A DNA stretch of 11,543 nt from Thermoplasmatota archaeon (GTDB lineage Bacteria; Pseudomonadota; Gammaproteobacteria; Burkholderiales; Thiobacillaceae), in assembly GCA_023475455.1 (NCBI GenBank), contig JAMCVR010000255.1:1498-13040 (forward strand). Direction: 5' to 3'. Numbering within the stretch: the first letter of the stretch is position 1; each line of letters starts with the position of its first letter. The translations under genes and the position numbers were made by a program. Of the stretch, positions 1-7,482 are shown in pieces. Below the pieces are notes generated by a model. It worked only from the letters and a program-made list of their open reading frames with translations. It made no database searches and had not been told where the DNA came from.

Positions 1-101
1 GCTAAGGGTTTGAGAAATCTTGGTATTTTAGCTTATTTTCCGCAAAATCAACCAGCTTGTCGGTGAGCCGGCCGGCGCGTTCGAGGCGCTTGCACCAGGC
101 C
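1..101 (-). pseudogene. Duplicated 3' end of earP (C-terminal 33 codons only)
   Basis: These 101 bases match 847-947, the 3' end of intact earP, with no difference seen by eye and a constant offset of 846. The fragment holds the last 33 codons and the stop (minus strand, TAG at 2-4) and has no start codon of its own. It directly abuts the first 19 codons of dnaE, which is not where earP belongs, so it is the left part of a tandem duplication whose remainder lies outside the window. It lacks the whole catalytic part of EarP and cannot be functional. If the duplication is real, a second efp copy and then complete dnaE should follow to the left. Confidence 0.85.
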
Positions 102-158
102 ATCGGCGACGGAATACTCGGTGTGCAGGCGAAGATGGACGAAGCGCGGGTCGGTCAT
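48..158 (-). pseudogene. dnaE: Truncated dnaE start (DNA polymerase III alpha, 19 codons) fused to earP-derived sequence
   Basis: From ATG at 158-156 the minus strand encodes MTDPRFVHLRLHTEYSVAD, which I recognise as the N-terminus of the DNA polymerase III alpha subunit: the start of the PHP domain, with the H-L-R-x-H-T/S-x-Y-S pattern. DnaE is the replicative polymerase, normally about 1150 residues. Here true dnaE sequence ends at position 102, and the frame runs into the duplicated earP end, stopping at TGA 50-48. The result is a 36-residue chimera. No purine-rich ribosome binding site is visible before the ATG. The intact gene is expected left of the window, after a second efp copy. The identification rests on only 19 residues, but they are characteristic. 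Confidence 0.75.
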
Positions 159-210
159 GGGAGGACGGCAAAAAAGCAGGGGGCTATTTTAACGCCGAGG
201 ACGGACGAGC

Positions 211-244
211 AAAAAACAAAAGGCAGCCGAAGCTGCCTTTTGTT
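211..244 (-). terminator. Rho-independent terminator of efp
   Basis: A 13-bp perfect stem (215-227 pairing with 232-244) encloses a four-base CGAA loop. Read on the minus strand, the stem is followed by a run of six T (complement of 211-216). It lies 18 bases past the efp stop codon. It should separate the earP-efp transcript from dnaE, implying that dnaE has its own promoter in the short 159-210 gap. An A/T-rich TTAAAAT-like stretch is visible there, but no clear -35. Confidence 0.85.
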
Positions 245-261
245 GGAACAAACACCGGAAT

Positions 262-822
262 TCAGTTGGCGCGGCGCTTGAATTCGTTGGTGCGGGTGTC
301 GATTTCGATCATGTCGCCGATTTCGACGAATGCGGCCACCGGCAGCTCGAAGCCGGTGGGCTTGATGCGCGCGGGCTTCATCACCTTGCCCGAGGTGTCG
401 CCGCGCACGGCGGGTTCGGTGTATTCGACTTCGCGGATGACGGTGGTGGGCATCTCGACCGAGATCGCCTTGCCGTCGTAGAACACCACTTCGACCGGCA
501 TGCCGTCGTCGAGGTAGTTCAGCGCGTCGCCGAGGTTGTCGCCTTCGACTTCGTACTGGTTATATTCGCTGTCCATGAACACGTACAAGGGATCGGCGAA
601 GTAGGAATAGGTGCATTCCTTGCGGTCGAGGGTGACGGTGTCGAACTTGTCGTCGGCGCGGTAGACCGATTCGGTGCCGGCGCCGGTAAGCAGGTTCTTC
701 AGTTTCATCTTGACGACGGAGGCGTTGCGGCCCGACTTCGAGAATTCGGCCTTCTGCACCACCATCGGGTCTTTGCCGATCATCACGACGTTGCCGGCGC
801 GGAGTTCCTGTGCGATTTTCAT
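262..822 (-). CDS. efp: Translation elongation factor P, Arg32 type
   Basis: EF-P binds between the P and E sites of the ribosome and promotes peptide bond formation on polyproline stretches. The 186-residue length is typical. The order is an N-terminal KOW-like domain (about 1-64) followed by two OB-fold domains. The modified loop reads KSGRN with arginine at position 32, where E. coli EF-P has the lysine modified by EpmA/EpmB. Arg32 is the hallmark of the EarP-rhamnosylated branch, and earP lies just upstream (25-base gap), so the two are probably one operon. The ATG at 822 has an AGGA-type ribosome binding site in the gap. A strong terminator follows. The gene lies inside the 846-bp duplicated unit, so a second copy probably exists just outside the left edge. 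Confidence 0.97.
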   Translation of the reverse strand: MKIAQELRAGNVVMIGKDPMVVQKAEFSKSGRNASVVKMKLKNLLTGAGTESVYRADDKFDTVTLDRKECTYSYFADPLYVFMDSEYNQYEVEGDNLGDALNYLDDGMPVEVVFYDGKAISVEMPTTVIREVEYTEPAVRGDTSGKVMKPARIKPTGFELPVAAFVEIGDMIEIDTRTNEFKRRAN

Positions 823-847
823 GGGTGTGTGTCCTGCTGCGAGAGCG

Positions 848-2014
848 CTAAGGGTTTGAGAAATCTTGGTATTTTAGCTTATTTTCCGCAAAATCAACCA
901 GCTTGTCGGTGAGCCGGCCGGCGCGTTCGAGGCGCTTGCACCAGGCCGCCGCATGCCGTTCGATGGCAGCCTGCTGCGCCCGCCATGCCGCCCAGCAGAC
1001 GGCCATGCCGTCCGTGTCCGGCATGCCGTTCCAGCGCCGCCACATTCCGCTCAGCGCATGCGCGGCTTCGCCTTCCAGCCCTTCCGTGTAATGCGCCAGC
1101 AGCGCGTTCGCCTTGTCCCAGTGCGCATTCCCGGCCTGCGGGTAGGCCTGCCACACCAGCGGGCGCGCCGCCCACTGCGCGCGCACGCAGGAATCCTCGC
1201 CGCGCACGAAATTGAGACCGCACGCCCACAACAAATGGTCGTACGCATCCTGGTCCAGAAACGGCAGGATGTGCAGCCGCAAGGCGCCGCGCCGGTGCAC
1301 CTCGCCCGCCCGCAAGCCGGCAACCGACAGCCACGCCGCCAGCTGCGGAATGACCCGGCCTTCGGGCACGAGACAGGTGACGGGATGCATGTCGGCCGCC
1401 CAGGCGTTGAGCAGGGCAGGCAGCGCCGGATTCTCGTAGGCGAACAGCGACACCCGCAATTCGTCCGCCTGCGGCGCTTCCAGCCCCAGTTGGCGCCAGA
1501 ACGCCGTCGTCCCGGAACGCACGAACGCGGCGCGCCGCCCGGCCAGATCCGCCTCGGCCAGGAGGCCGCCGGTGTCTGCCGTATAGCCGGGAAAGAAGAA
1601 ATACCGGGTCAGCGGCAGCCGCGGATGCGGCGATGCCAGGCCGTGGTGTTCGGCCACCCAGGGTTCGGCGCTCAGGTACTCGAGGTTGATCCAGACCGGC
1701 GGCGGCGACTGCACGCTCATTGCGGCCAGATAGGCGTCCGGCAGGGCGCAGCCGAAGGCATCGACCACCACCTGCGCCGGCGCGGTTGCGGCAAACGGCG
1801 TGCGCCACGCGCAGACCCTCACCCCCTCGCAGCGCTGCTCCGCGGAATCCGGGGCTATCGCCGGCCAGATGCGCTGAAACGCATGCAGATCGTCCACCCA
1901 CAGCCGCACGTCCAGGCCATGCTCTTTGGCCAGCCCGCGTGCCAGCCGCCAGGCGATTCCGATGTCGCCGAAGTTGTCGACGACCTTGCAGAAAATGTCC
2001 CAGGTGGTGCGCAT
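848..2014 (-). CDS. earP: EF-P arginine-32 rhamnosyltransferase EarP
   Basis: EarP transfers rhamnose from dTDP-L-rhamnose to Arg32 of EF-P, inverting the anomeric centre; it is a cytosolic GT-B-like enzyme. With the ATG at 2014 the protein has 388 residues, near the family's usual 370-390, and starts [19 protein letters not shown]. Asp13 and Asp17 of the DNFGD motif and Arg271/Glu273 in FVRGEDS match conserved positions reported as important in EarP. The frame stays open to an ATG at 2110, but the extra 32 residues are unlike the family. A TAGGA ribosome binding site sits about 9 bases before the 2014 start, while the alternative ATG at 2023 has none at a usable distance. efp follows 25 bases downstream. 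The last 33 codons are repeated at the left edge of the window. Confidence 0.95.
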   Translation of the reverse strand: MRTTWDIFCKVVDNFGDIGIAWRLARGLAKEHGLDVRLWVDDLHAFQRIWPAIAPDSAEQRCEGVRVCAWRTPFAATAPAQVVVDAFGCALPDAYLAAMSVQSPPPVWINLEYLSAEPWVAEHHGLASPHPRLPLTRYFFFPGYTADTGGLLAEADLAGRRAAFVRSGTTAFWRQLGLEAPQADELRVSLFAYENPALPALLNAWAADMHPVTCLVPEGRVIPQLAAWLSVAGLRAGEVHRRGALRLHILPFLDQDAYDHLLWACGLNFVRGEDSCVRAQWAARPLVWQAYPQAGNAHWDKANALLAHYTEGLEGEAAHALSGMWRRWNGMPDTDGMAVCWAAWRAQQAAIERHAAAWCKRLERAGRLTDKLVDFAENKLKYQDFSNP

Positions 2015-2148
2015 GGCGCGCATCCTACCGCATCGCGGGAAGCCGGAAGACGGGCCCGAGCGCGCCATTTTCCTCTCCGCCCCTGCCTGCCCGAGTTGAA
2101 TGGAAACCACAGTTCGGCCGACCCCCTTGTTTTTTCACGTTTTCCCCC

Positions 2149-2177
2149 TTGTAAAAACTCATGCGCGGTAGTAAAAA
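2149..2177 (+). promoter_or_regulatory. Candidate csp promoter giving a long 5' leader; divergent earP/csp spacer
   Basis: The 335-base gap 2015-2349 between divergent earP and csp holds no supportable gene. Within it, TTGTAA (2149-2154) and TAAAAA (2172-2177) are 17 bases apart, each matching four of six sigma-70 consensus bases. Initiation about 7 bases downstream would give a leader of roughly 165 nt, similar to the long structured leaders known for cspA-type genes. This is an inference from spacing; start-site mapping would decide it. No clear earP promoter was identified on the other strand. Confidence 0.3.
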
Positions 2178-2334
2178 GCAATCAGTTTGGTTTCAAGAAC
2201 CGTGCAGGTTTGGCATTACCGCAGGGGCATCACCGGGTAGCGCGCTTGAATTCAGACCGACGGCCAAAAAATCACGCCGTCCTGTCGTCCGCCAACGCAG
2301 TCATGCTTATCGCGGTTATGTTTAGTGTCACGCC

Positions 2335-2342
2335 AAGGAGGG
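2335..2342 (+). promoter_or_regulatory. Strong ribosome binding site of csp
   Basis: AAGGAGGG, nearly the full anti-16S complement, lies 7 bases before the csp ATG at 2350. It is the strongest ribosome binding site seen in the window and fits a highly expressed small protein. Confidence 0.8.
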
Positions 2343-2349
2343 AGTTTGA

Positions 2350-2556
2350 ATGGCAACAGGTACTGTCAAATGGTTCAGCGACGCCAAGGGCTTTGGCTTC
2401 ATCACCCCCGATGACGGCGGCGAAGATGTGTTCGCGCATTTCTCCGCCATCCAGTCCAGCGGCTTCAAAACCCTGAAGGAAGGCCAGAAGGTCAGCTTCG
2501 AAGTCAGCCAGGGCCCCAAGGGCAAGCAGGCTTCCAACATCCAGCCGCAAGGTTGA
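2350..2556 (+). CDS. CspA-family cold-shock protein
   Basis: This is a 68-residue single cold-shock domain, a five-stranded OB-fold that binds single-stranded RNA and DNA and acts as an RNA chaperone in the cytosol. The start MATGTVKWF is canonical. RNP1 (KGFGFI, residues 13-18) and RNP2 (VFAHF, 27-31) are both intact, with the expected aromatic residues. Bacterial genomes usually carry several paralogues, so cspA, cspC, cspD and cspE cannot be told apart here. It is transcribed alone from a long upstream spacer and ends at a strong hairpin shared with icd. Whether it is cold-induced cannot be seen; the probable long leader is compatible with temperature control. Confidence 0.96.
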   Translation: MATGTVKWFSDAKGFGFITPDDGGEDVFAHFSAIQSSGFKTLKEGQKVSFEVSQGPKGKQASNIQPQG

Positions 2557-2570
2557 GTTGTTGAACTGAC

Positions 2571-2608
2571 CCCGCAAAAAACCCCGCTTCGGCGGGGTTT
2601 TTTGCGGG
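2571..2608. terminator. Bidirectional terminator between csp and icd
   Basis: A perfect 17-bp stem (2571-2587 with 2592-2608) is closed by a TTCG tetraloop. A six-base A run and its matching T run sit inside the stem, so either strand yields a GC-rich core followed by six U. It lies 14 bases after the csp stop on the plus strand and 10 bases after the icd stop on the minus strand, and so serves both convergent genes. Confidence 0.9.
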
Positions 2609-2618
2609 TTGACAAAGC

Positions 2619-3860
<1,242 letters not shown>

Positions 3861-3930
3861 GGCTGGATAAATTAAGGTGAGTGCTCGTGTAACGTTAAAA
3901 TGGGCGTTTTTTCAGAAGTTTGTTTCTAGC

Positions 3931-4473
3931 GTGGCGCGATTGATCCTGTTCAACAAACCCTACGGCGTGCTGAGCCAGTTCACCCCCGAGGGGCGCTGGC
4001 AGGGCCTGCGCGACCATCTTGCCGTGCCCGGCGTGTACGCGGCCGGCCGGCTGGACGCCGACAGCGAAGGGCTGCTGATTTTAACCGATGACGGCGCGAC
4101 CCAGAGCCGCATCGCCGATCCCAGACACAAGCTACCCAAAACCTACTGGGCGCAGGTCGAGGGCGCGCCGACGGACGCCGACCTCGAACCGCTGCGCCGC
4201 GGCGTCGACCTCGGCGACTTTGTCACCCGCCCGGCCCAGGCGCGGCTCATCGACGAGCCCGCCGGGCTGTGGCCGCGCACCCCGCCGATCCGTTATCGCC
4301 AAGCCATCCCGACAAGCTGGATCGAGCTGACGATTACCGAAGGCAAGAACCGCCAAGTCAGAAGAATGACGGCGAAGATCGGCTTCCCGACGCTGCGCCT
4401 GATCCGCGCCGCCGTCGGCGAATGGAGCCTGGGCAATCTTCAGCCCGGAGAATGGAAAGCACTGCATGTCTGA
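3931..4473 (+). CDS. rluE: 23S rRNA pseudouridine synthase RluE (pseudouridine 2457 type)
   Basis: This RsuA-family enzyme isomerises one uridine of 23S rRNA (position 2457 in E. coli numbering). I chose the GTG at 3931, giving 180 residues beginning (M)[17 protein letters not shown], which is where family similarity starts. An upstream GTG at 3877 would add 18 unlike residues, and neither start has a convincing ribosome binding site. The catalytic motif [14 protein letters not shown] carries the nucleophile Asp42. The family features [17 protein letters not shown] and the C-terminal [21 protein letters not shown] pattern are all present. There is no N-terminal S4 domain, as in RluE. It overlaps nudJ by 8 bases, and icd diverges upstream, the same order as in E. 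coli. rRNA modification is the confident call; the exact site is inferred from family and neighbours. Confidence 0.93.
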   Translation: MARLILFNKPYGVLSQFTPEGRWQGLRDHLAVPGVYAAGRLDADSEGLLILTDDGATQSRIADPRHKLPKTYWAQVEGAPTDADLEPLRRGVDLGDFVTRPAQARLIDEPAGLWPRTPPIRYRQAIPTSWIELTITEGKNRQVRRMTAKIGFPTLRLIRAAVGEWSLGNLQPGEWKALHV

Positions 4474-4930
4474 GCCGAACTCGAATTCACAGTGGACCCC
4501 GCACGTGGTGGTCGCCGCCATCGTCGAGCGCGACGGCAAATTCCTGCTGGTGGAGGAGCACACCGCCGAAGGCCTGCGCCTCAACCAGCCGGCCGGCCAC
4601 TGGGAACGCGGCGAAACCCTGTTCGAGGCAGTACGCCGCGAAGCGCTGGAAGAAACCGCGCACCACGTCGAGCCGCTCACATTGCTGGGCTGCTACACCA
4701 CCCACTACCCGCAGCGCGACATCACTTACCTGCGCTTCGCCTACGACTGCCGCGTCACCGGCTTCGACGCCGGACGCACGCTGGATGATGGCATCGTGCG
4801 CGCCGTGTGGCTGACGCCGGACGATCTCGCCGCCCATCCCACGCCGCACCGCAGCCCGCTGGTGATGCGCTGCGTGCGGGATTATCTTTCCGGGCGGCGC
4901 TTTCCGCTCGATTTCGTGAGCTACGCATGA
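4466..4930 (+). CDS. nudJ: NudJ-type Nudix hydrolase
   Basis: Nudix hydrolases cleave nucleoside diphosphates linked to another group. E. coli NudJ acts on thiamine pyrophosphate precursors and nucleoside tri- and diphosphates. The 154-residue protein carries the Nudix box at 44-66: Gly44, Glu50 and REALEET (58-64), with the metal-binding glutamates intact. The usual glycine after EET is Ala65, a conservative departure. NQPAGHWE and the C-terminal [22 protein letters not shown] pattern fit NudJ well. Its ATG lies inside the 3' end of rluE (8-base overlap), suggesting translational coupling. mnmA follows after an inserted repeat element. The rluE-nudJ-mnmA order is the same in E. coli, which strengthens the assignment. 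Substrate preference cannot be read from sequence. Confidence 0.92.
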   Translation: MSEPNSNSQWTPHVVVAAIVERDGKFLLVEEHTAEGLRLNQPAGHWERGETLFEAVRREALEETAHHVEPLTLLGCYTTHYPQRDITYLRFAYDCRVTGFDAGRTLDDGIVRAVWLTPDDLAAHPTPHRSPLVMRCVRDYLSGRRFPLDFVSYA

Positions 4931-4944
4931 GGTCCGGCCATGTT

Positions 4945-5083
4945 TGTCATTGCGAGGCAAAGCCGAAGCATACGACTCCACACGGGGTTTCATCCCGTAG
5001 TGGATCGGAGTCCCTTTTGGGGCAATCCAGGCTGCGGTCGTTGGCTTCTGGATTGCTTCGTCACTTCGTTCCTCGCAATGACA
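4945..5083. repeat. 139-bp dispersed inverted-repeat element (TGTCATTGCGAGG ends)
   Basis: The element is bounded by TGTCATTGCGAGG (4945-4957) and its exact reverse complement (5071-5083). Two nested hairpins lie inside: CACGGG/CCCGTAGTG arms flanked by GACTCC and GGAGTC, and GCAATCCAG paired with CTGGATTGC across a short loop. I recognise the ends as a very common intergenic repeat of Proteobacteria, resembling a MITE or REP-like unit. It contains no gene and fills the nudJ-mnmA gap. Its right end runs directly into the AGGGGG that serves as the mnmA ribosome binding site. The folded RNA could affect stability or expression of the nudJ-mnmA transcript; that is inference. Confidence 0.85.
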
Positions 5084-5093
5084 GGGGGTGCAT

Positions 5094-6167
5094 ATGACTA
5101 AGGTCGTCGTCGGGATGTCGGGCGGCGTCGATTCCGCCGTCGCCGCGTATCTGCTGAAGCAGCAGGGCTACGACGTGCTCGGCGTCTTCATGAAGAACTG
5201 GGACGACGACGACAATACCGGACACTGCACCGCGCGCCAGGATTTTCTCGACGTGCTGGCGGTGGCCGACGTGCTCGGCATCGAGGTCGAGGCGGTCAAC
5301 TTCGCCGCCGAATACAAGGAGCGCGTGTTCAGCTACTTCCTCGCCGAATACCAGGCCGGGCGCACCCCCAACCCCGACGTGCTATGCAACGCCGAAATCA
5401 AGTTCAAGGCCTTCCTCGACGACGCCATGGCGCGCGGGGCGGAATACATCGCCACCGGGCATTACGTCGGCAAGGGCGCGGACGCCGCCGGCCGCGCCAC
5501 GCTCCTGCGCGCGGCGGACGCCAACAAGGACCAGAGCTATTTCCTCTACCGCCTGAGCCAGGCGCAGATCCGCCCTGCCCTGTTTCCGCTGGCGCGGCTG
5601 CCCAAGCCCGAGGTACGCAAAATCGCCGCACAGATCGGCCTGCCCAACGCGCAAAAGAAAGACTCAACCGGCATCTGCTTCATCGGCGAGCGCAACTTCC
5701 GCGAATTCCTCGAACGCTACCTGCCGCGCGACCCGGGCGAGATGAAAACGCCCGAGGGCCGCGTGGTCGGACGCCATCAGGGACTGATGTATTACACGCT
5801 CGGCCAGCGCCAGGGCCTCGGCATCGGCGGGCAGAAGGACGGCAGCGACGAGCCGTGGTTCGTCGCTGCCAAGGACACGGCGACCAACACGCTGATCGTG
5901 GTGCAGGGGCACGACCATCCACTGCTCAAGCGCTCGACGCTGGCCGCCGGCCAGCTCAACTGGATCAGCGGCGTCGCCCCCGATCCTGGCAAGCCCTACA
6001 CCGCCAAGACCCGCTACCGCCAGACCGACGCCGCCTGCCACATCACTCGGCTGGAAGCCGACACGCTGGAGCTCGCGTTCGACGCCCCGCAATGGGCGGT
6101 CACGCCCGGGCAGTCCGTTGTCCTCTATGACGGCGAGGTATGCCTCGGCGGCGGCATCATCGAGTGA
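5094..6167 (+). CDS. mnmA: tRNA-specific 2-thiouridylase MnmA
   Basis: MnmA thiolates uridine 34 of tRNA Lys, Glu and Gln, activating the base with ATP and taking sulfur from the Tus/IscS relay. The ATG at 5094 gives 357 residues; AGGGGG at 5083-5088 is the ribosome binding site, so the GTG at 5088 is not preferred. The PP-loop [14 protein letters not shown] spans 8-21. The catalytic cysteines are Cys98 ([12 protein letters not shown]) and Cys195 ([12 protein letters not shown]), and [11 protein letters not shown] (144-154) is intact. It follows rluE-nudJ, as in E. coli. From codon 200 to the end (5692-6167) the gene is repeated downstream as a dead fragment, but this copy is complete. A 50-codon ORF starts 3 bases after its stop, and glnS lies beyond, a gene whose tRNA product MnmA also modifies. 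Confidence 0.97.
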   Translation: MTKVVVGMSGGVDSAVAAYLLKQQGYDVLGVFMKNWDDDDNTGHCTARQDFLDVLAVADVLGIEVEAVNFAAEYKERVFSYFLAEYQAGRTPNPDVLCNAEIKFKAFLDDAMARGAEYIATGHYVGKGADAAGRATLLRAADANKDQSYFLYRLSQAQIRPALFPLARLPKPEVRKIAAQIGLPNAQKKDSTGICFIGERNFREFLERYLPRDPGEMKTPEGRVVGRHQGLMYYTLGQRQGLGIGGQKDGSDEPWFVAAKDTATNTLIVVQGHDHPLLKRSTLAAGQLNWISGVAPDPGKPYTAKTRYRQTDAACHITRLEADTLELAFDAPQWAVTPGQSVVLYDGEVCLGGGIIE

Positions 6168-6170
6168 ACC

Positions 6171-6323
6171 ATGAAGACACGCAAAACCTCGGCCCCTCCC
6201 GAACACACGCAAGTTAAAGCCCTCCTGGCTTTGCTGGAGATTGGGGAGCGCGAACGGAAACGCGGCCTGCTACGTCCGCTAAGTGAAATCGTCCAGCGCC
6301 TGCGCCAAAAGCGCACACGCTGA
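6171..6323 (+). CDS. Small basic protein between mnmA and glnS, function unknown (copy 1)
   Basis: A 50-codon ORF starts 3 bases after the mnmA stop and ends with TGA at 6321-6323. The product is rich in Lys and Arg, and its middle (VKALLALLEIGERERKRGLL) could form an amphipathic helix. I do not recognise the family. The close spacing suggests translational coupling to mnmA. Against it, no clear ribosome binding site is visible, it is short, and it contains a small AAAGCC/GGCTTT hairpin that could be structural. An identical copy lies at 7246-7398 through the tandem duplication, so preservation there is not independent evidence of coding. Confidence 0.45.
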   Translation: MKTRKTSAPPEHTQVKALLALLEIGERERKRGLLRPLSEIVQRLRQKRTR

Positions 6324-6407
6324 CTTCCCGCCGTACCCACGCTCAAGGGCGGTTTTACGCGATAATTCGGCTGTCCCGTTCACACGCAACAGCAACTATT
6401 TCCCCTC

Positions 6408-6766
6408 ATGTCCCACGCCGATTCGCACGCCCCCGCCGCCAACTTCATCCGCAACATCATCGACGAGCAGAACGCCGCCGGGAAATGGGGCGGCCGCGTG
6501 GAAACGCGCTTTCCGCCCGAGCCCAACGGCTATCTGCACCTGGGCCACGCCAAGTCGATCTTCCTCAACTTCGGCCTGGCGCGCGACTACGGCGGCGTGT
6601 GCCACCTGCGTTTCGACGACACCAACCCGGAAAAGGAAAGCCAGGAATACGTCGACGCCATCATCGAGTCGGTGAAGTGGCTGGGCTTCGATTGGGGGCC
6701 GCACCTCTACTTCGCGTCGAACTACTTCGACACCATGTACGCCTGCGCCGAATACCTGATCCAGGC
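6408..6766 (+). pseudogene. Truncated glnS 5' fragment (119 codons plus junction)
   Basis: This fragment matches the first 359 bases of intact glnS at 7483. It encodes the start of the GlnRS catalytic domain, including the class I HIGH-type motif HLGH at 44-47, then stops at the duplication junction within codon 120. Downstream the frame continues through out-of-phase mnmA DNA to a stop at 7203-7205, giving a 265-residue chimera with an Arg/Pro-rich tail typical of an off-frame G+C-rich read. It lacks the KMSKS loop and the anticodon-binding domain, so it cannot charge tRNA. The upstream region, including any glnS promoter, is duplicated with it, so it might be expressed. Confidence 0.93.
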
Positions 6767-7242
6767 GCAACTTCCGCGAATTCCTCGAACGCTACCTGCC
6801 GCGCGACCCGGGCGAGATGAAAACGCCCGAGGGCCGCGTGGTCGGACGCCATCAGGGACTGATGTATTACACGCTCGGCCAGCGCCAGGGCCTCGGCATC
6901 GGCGGGCAGAAGGACGGCAGCGACGAGCCGTGGTTCGTCGCTGCCAAGGACACGGCGACCAACACGCTGATCGTGGTGCAGGGGCACGACCATCCACTGC
7001 TCAAGCGCTCGACGCTGGCCGCCGGCCAGCTCAACTGGATCAGCGGCGTCGCCCCCGATCCTGGCAAGCCCTACACCGCCAAGACCCGCTACCGCCAGAC
7101 CGACGCCGCCTGCCACATCACTCGGCTGGAAGCCGACACGCTGGAGCTCGCGTTCGACGCCCCGCAATGGGCGGTCACGCCCGGGCAGTCCGTTGTCCTC
7201 TATGACGGCGAGGTATGCCTCGGCGGCGGCATCATCGAGTGA
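6767..7242 (+). pseudogene. Truncated mnmA 3' fragment (residues 200-357)
   Basis: This is the second copy of the 3' part of mnmA, identical by eye to 5692-6167. The fragment starts inside codon 200, just past catalytic Cys195, and lacks the ATP-binding PP-loop and both catalytic cysteines. An in-frame ATG at 6817 could in principle yield a 141-residue C-terminal piece (the MnmA beta-barrel region), but no ribosome binding site or function supports this. It is a by-product of the 1075-bp tandem duplication. Confidence 0.93.
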
Positions 7243-7245
7243 ACC

Positions 7246-7398
7246 ATGAAGACACGCAAAACCTCGGCCCCTCCCGAACACACGCAAGTTAAAGCCCTCC
7301 TGGCTTTGCTGGAGATTGGGGAGCGCGAACGGAAACGCGGCCTGCTACGTCCGCTAAGTGAAATCGTCCAGCGCCTGCGCCAAAAGCGCACACGCTGA
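7246..7398 (+). CDS. Small basic protein upstream of glnS, function unknown (copy 2)
   Basis: This is an identical copy of the 50-codon ORF at 6171-6323, carried by the 1075-bp duplication. It begins 3 bases after the stop of the broken mnmA fragment and ends 84 bases before glnS. This copy sits next to intact glnS, while the other sits next to intact mnmA, so in the ancestral single-copy arrangement it lay between mnmA and glnS. The family is not recognised and coding status is uncertain. Confidence 0.42.
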   Translation: MKTRKTSAPPEHTQVKALLALLEIGERERKRGLLRPLSEIVQRLRQKRTR

Positions 7399-7482
7399 CT
7401 TCCCGCCGTACCCACGCTCAAGGGCGGTTTTACGCGATAATTCGGCTGTCCCGTTCACACGCAACAGCAACTATTTCCCCTC
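7399..7482 (+). promoter_or_regulatory. glnS upstream region with a -10-like element
   Basis: The 84-base gap before glnS contains GATAAT at 7436-7441 (also at 6361-6366 in the first copy), about 41 bases before the ATG. No recognisable -35 lies 16-18 bases upstream, so the call is weak. The leader just before the ATG is pyrimidine-rich (CTATTTCCCCTC) and has no Shine-Dalgarno sequence, which is unusual for an abundant synthetase. Confidence 0.25.

Larger units (their letters stand above)
1..947. repeat. Direct tandem duplication, 846-bp unit (earP 3' end, efp, dnaE start)
   Basis: Positions 1-101 repeat 847-947 at an offset of 846, with the junction at 101/102. The right copy of the unit is 102-947 and the left copy begins at 101 and leaves the window. 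On the minus strand the order is earP (whole), efp, dnaE', junction, 'earP. Genuine dnaE would be expected to continue with a Gly codon after residue 19, so GG or GGC may be shared between the two parent sequences. The dnaE parent lies outside the window, so this microhomology is inferred. Confidence 0.85.

Noticed and set aside
2015..2110. N-terminal extension of EarP to the ATG at 2110
   Set aside because: The extra 32 residues are not part of EarP proteins. The ATG at 2014 has a TAGGA site at good spacing and puts Asp13/Asp17 and Glu273 at the expected numbers.
953..2476. Long plus-strand ORF (507 codons) across earP and into csp
   Set aside because: It is antisense to earP, has the Arg/Pro/His-rich composition of a G+C-rich shadow frame, and resembles no family. 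earP on the other strand is unambiguous.
3877..3930. N-terminal extension of RluE from the upstream GTG at 3877
   Set aside because: The added 18 residues are unlike the family, whose similarity begins at [12 protein letters not shown]. Neither start has a good ribosome binding site, so this is a preference and not a proof.
6205..6230. AAAGCC/GGCTTT hairpin as a terminator after mnmA
   Set aside because: The stem is only 6 bp and no T run follows it; it also lies inside the small ORF.
6767..7242. Second functional mnmA gene
   Set aside because: The copy lacks the PP-loop and both catalytic cysteines and begins mid-codon at the duplication junction.
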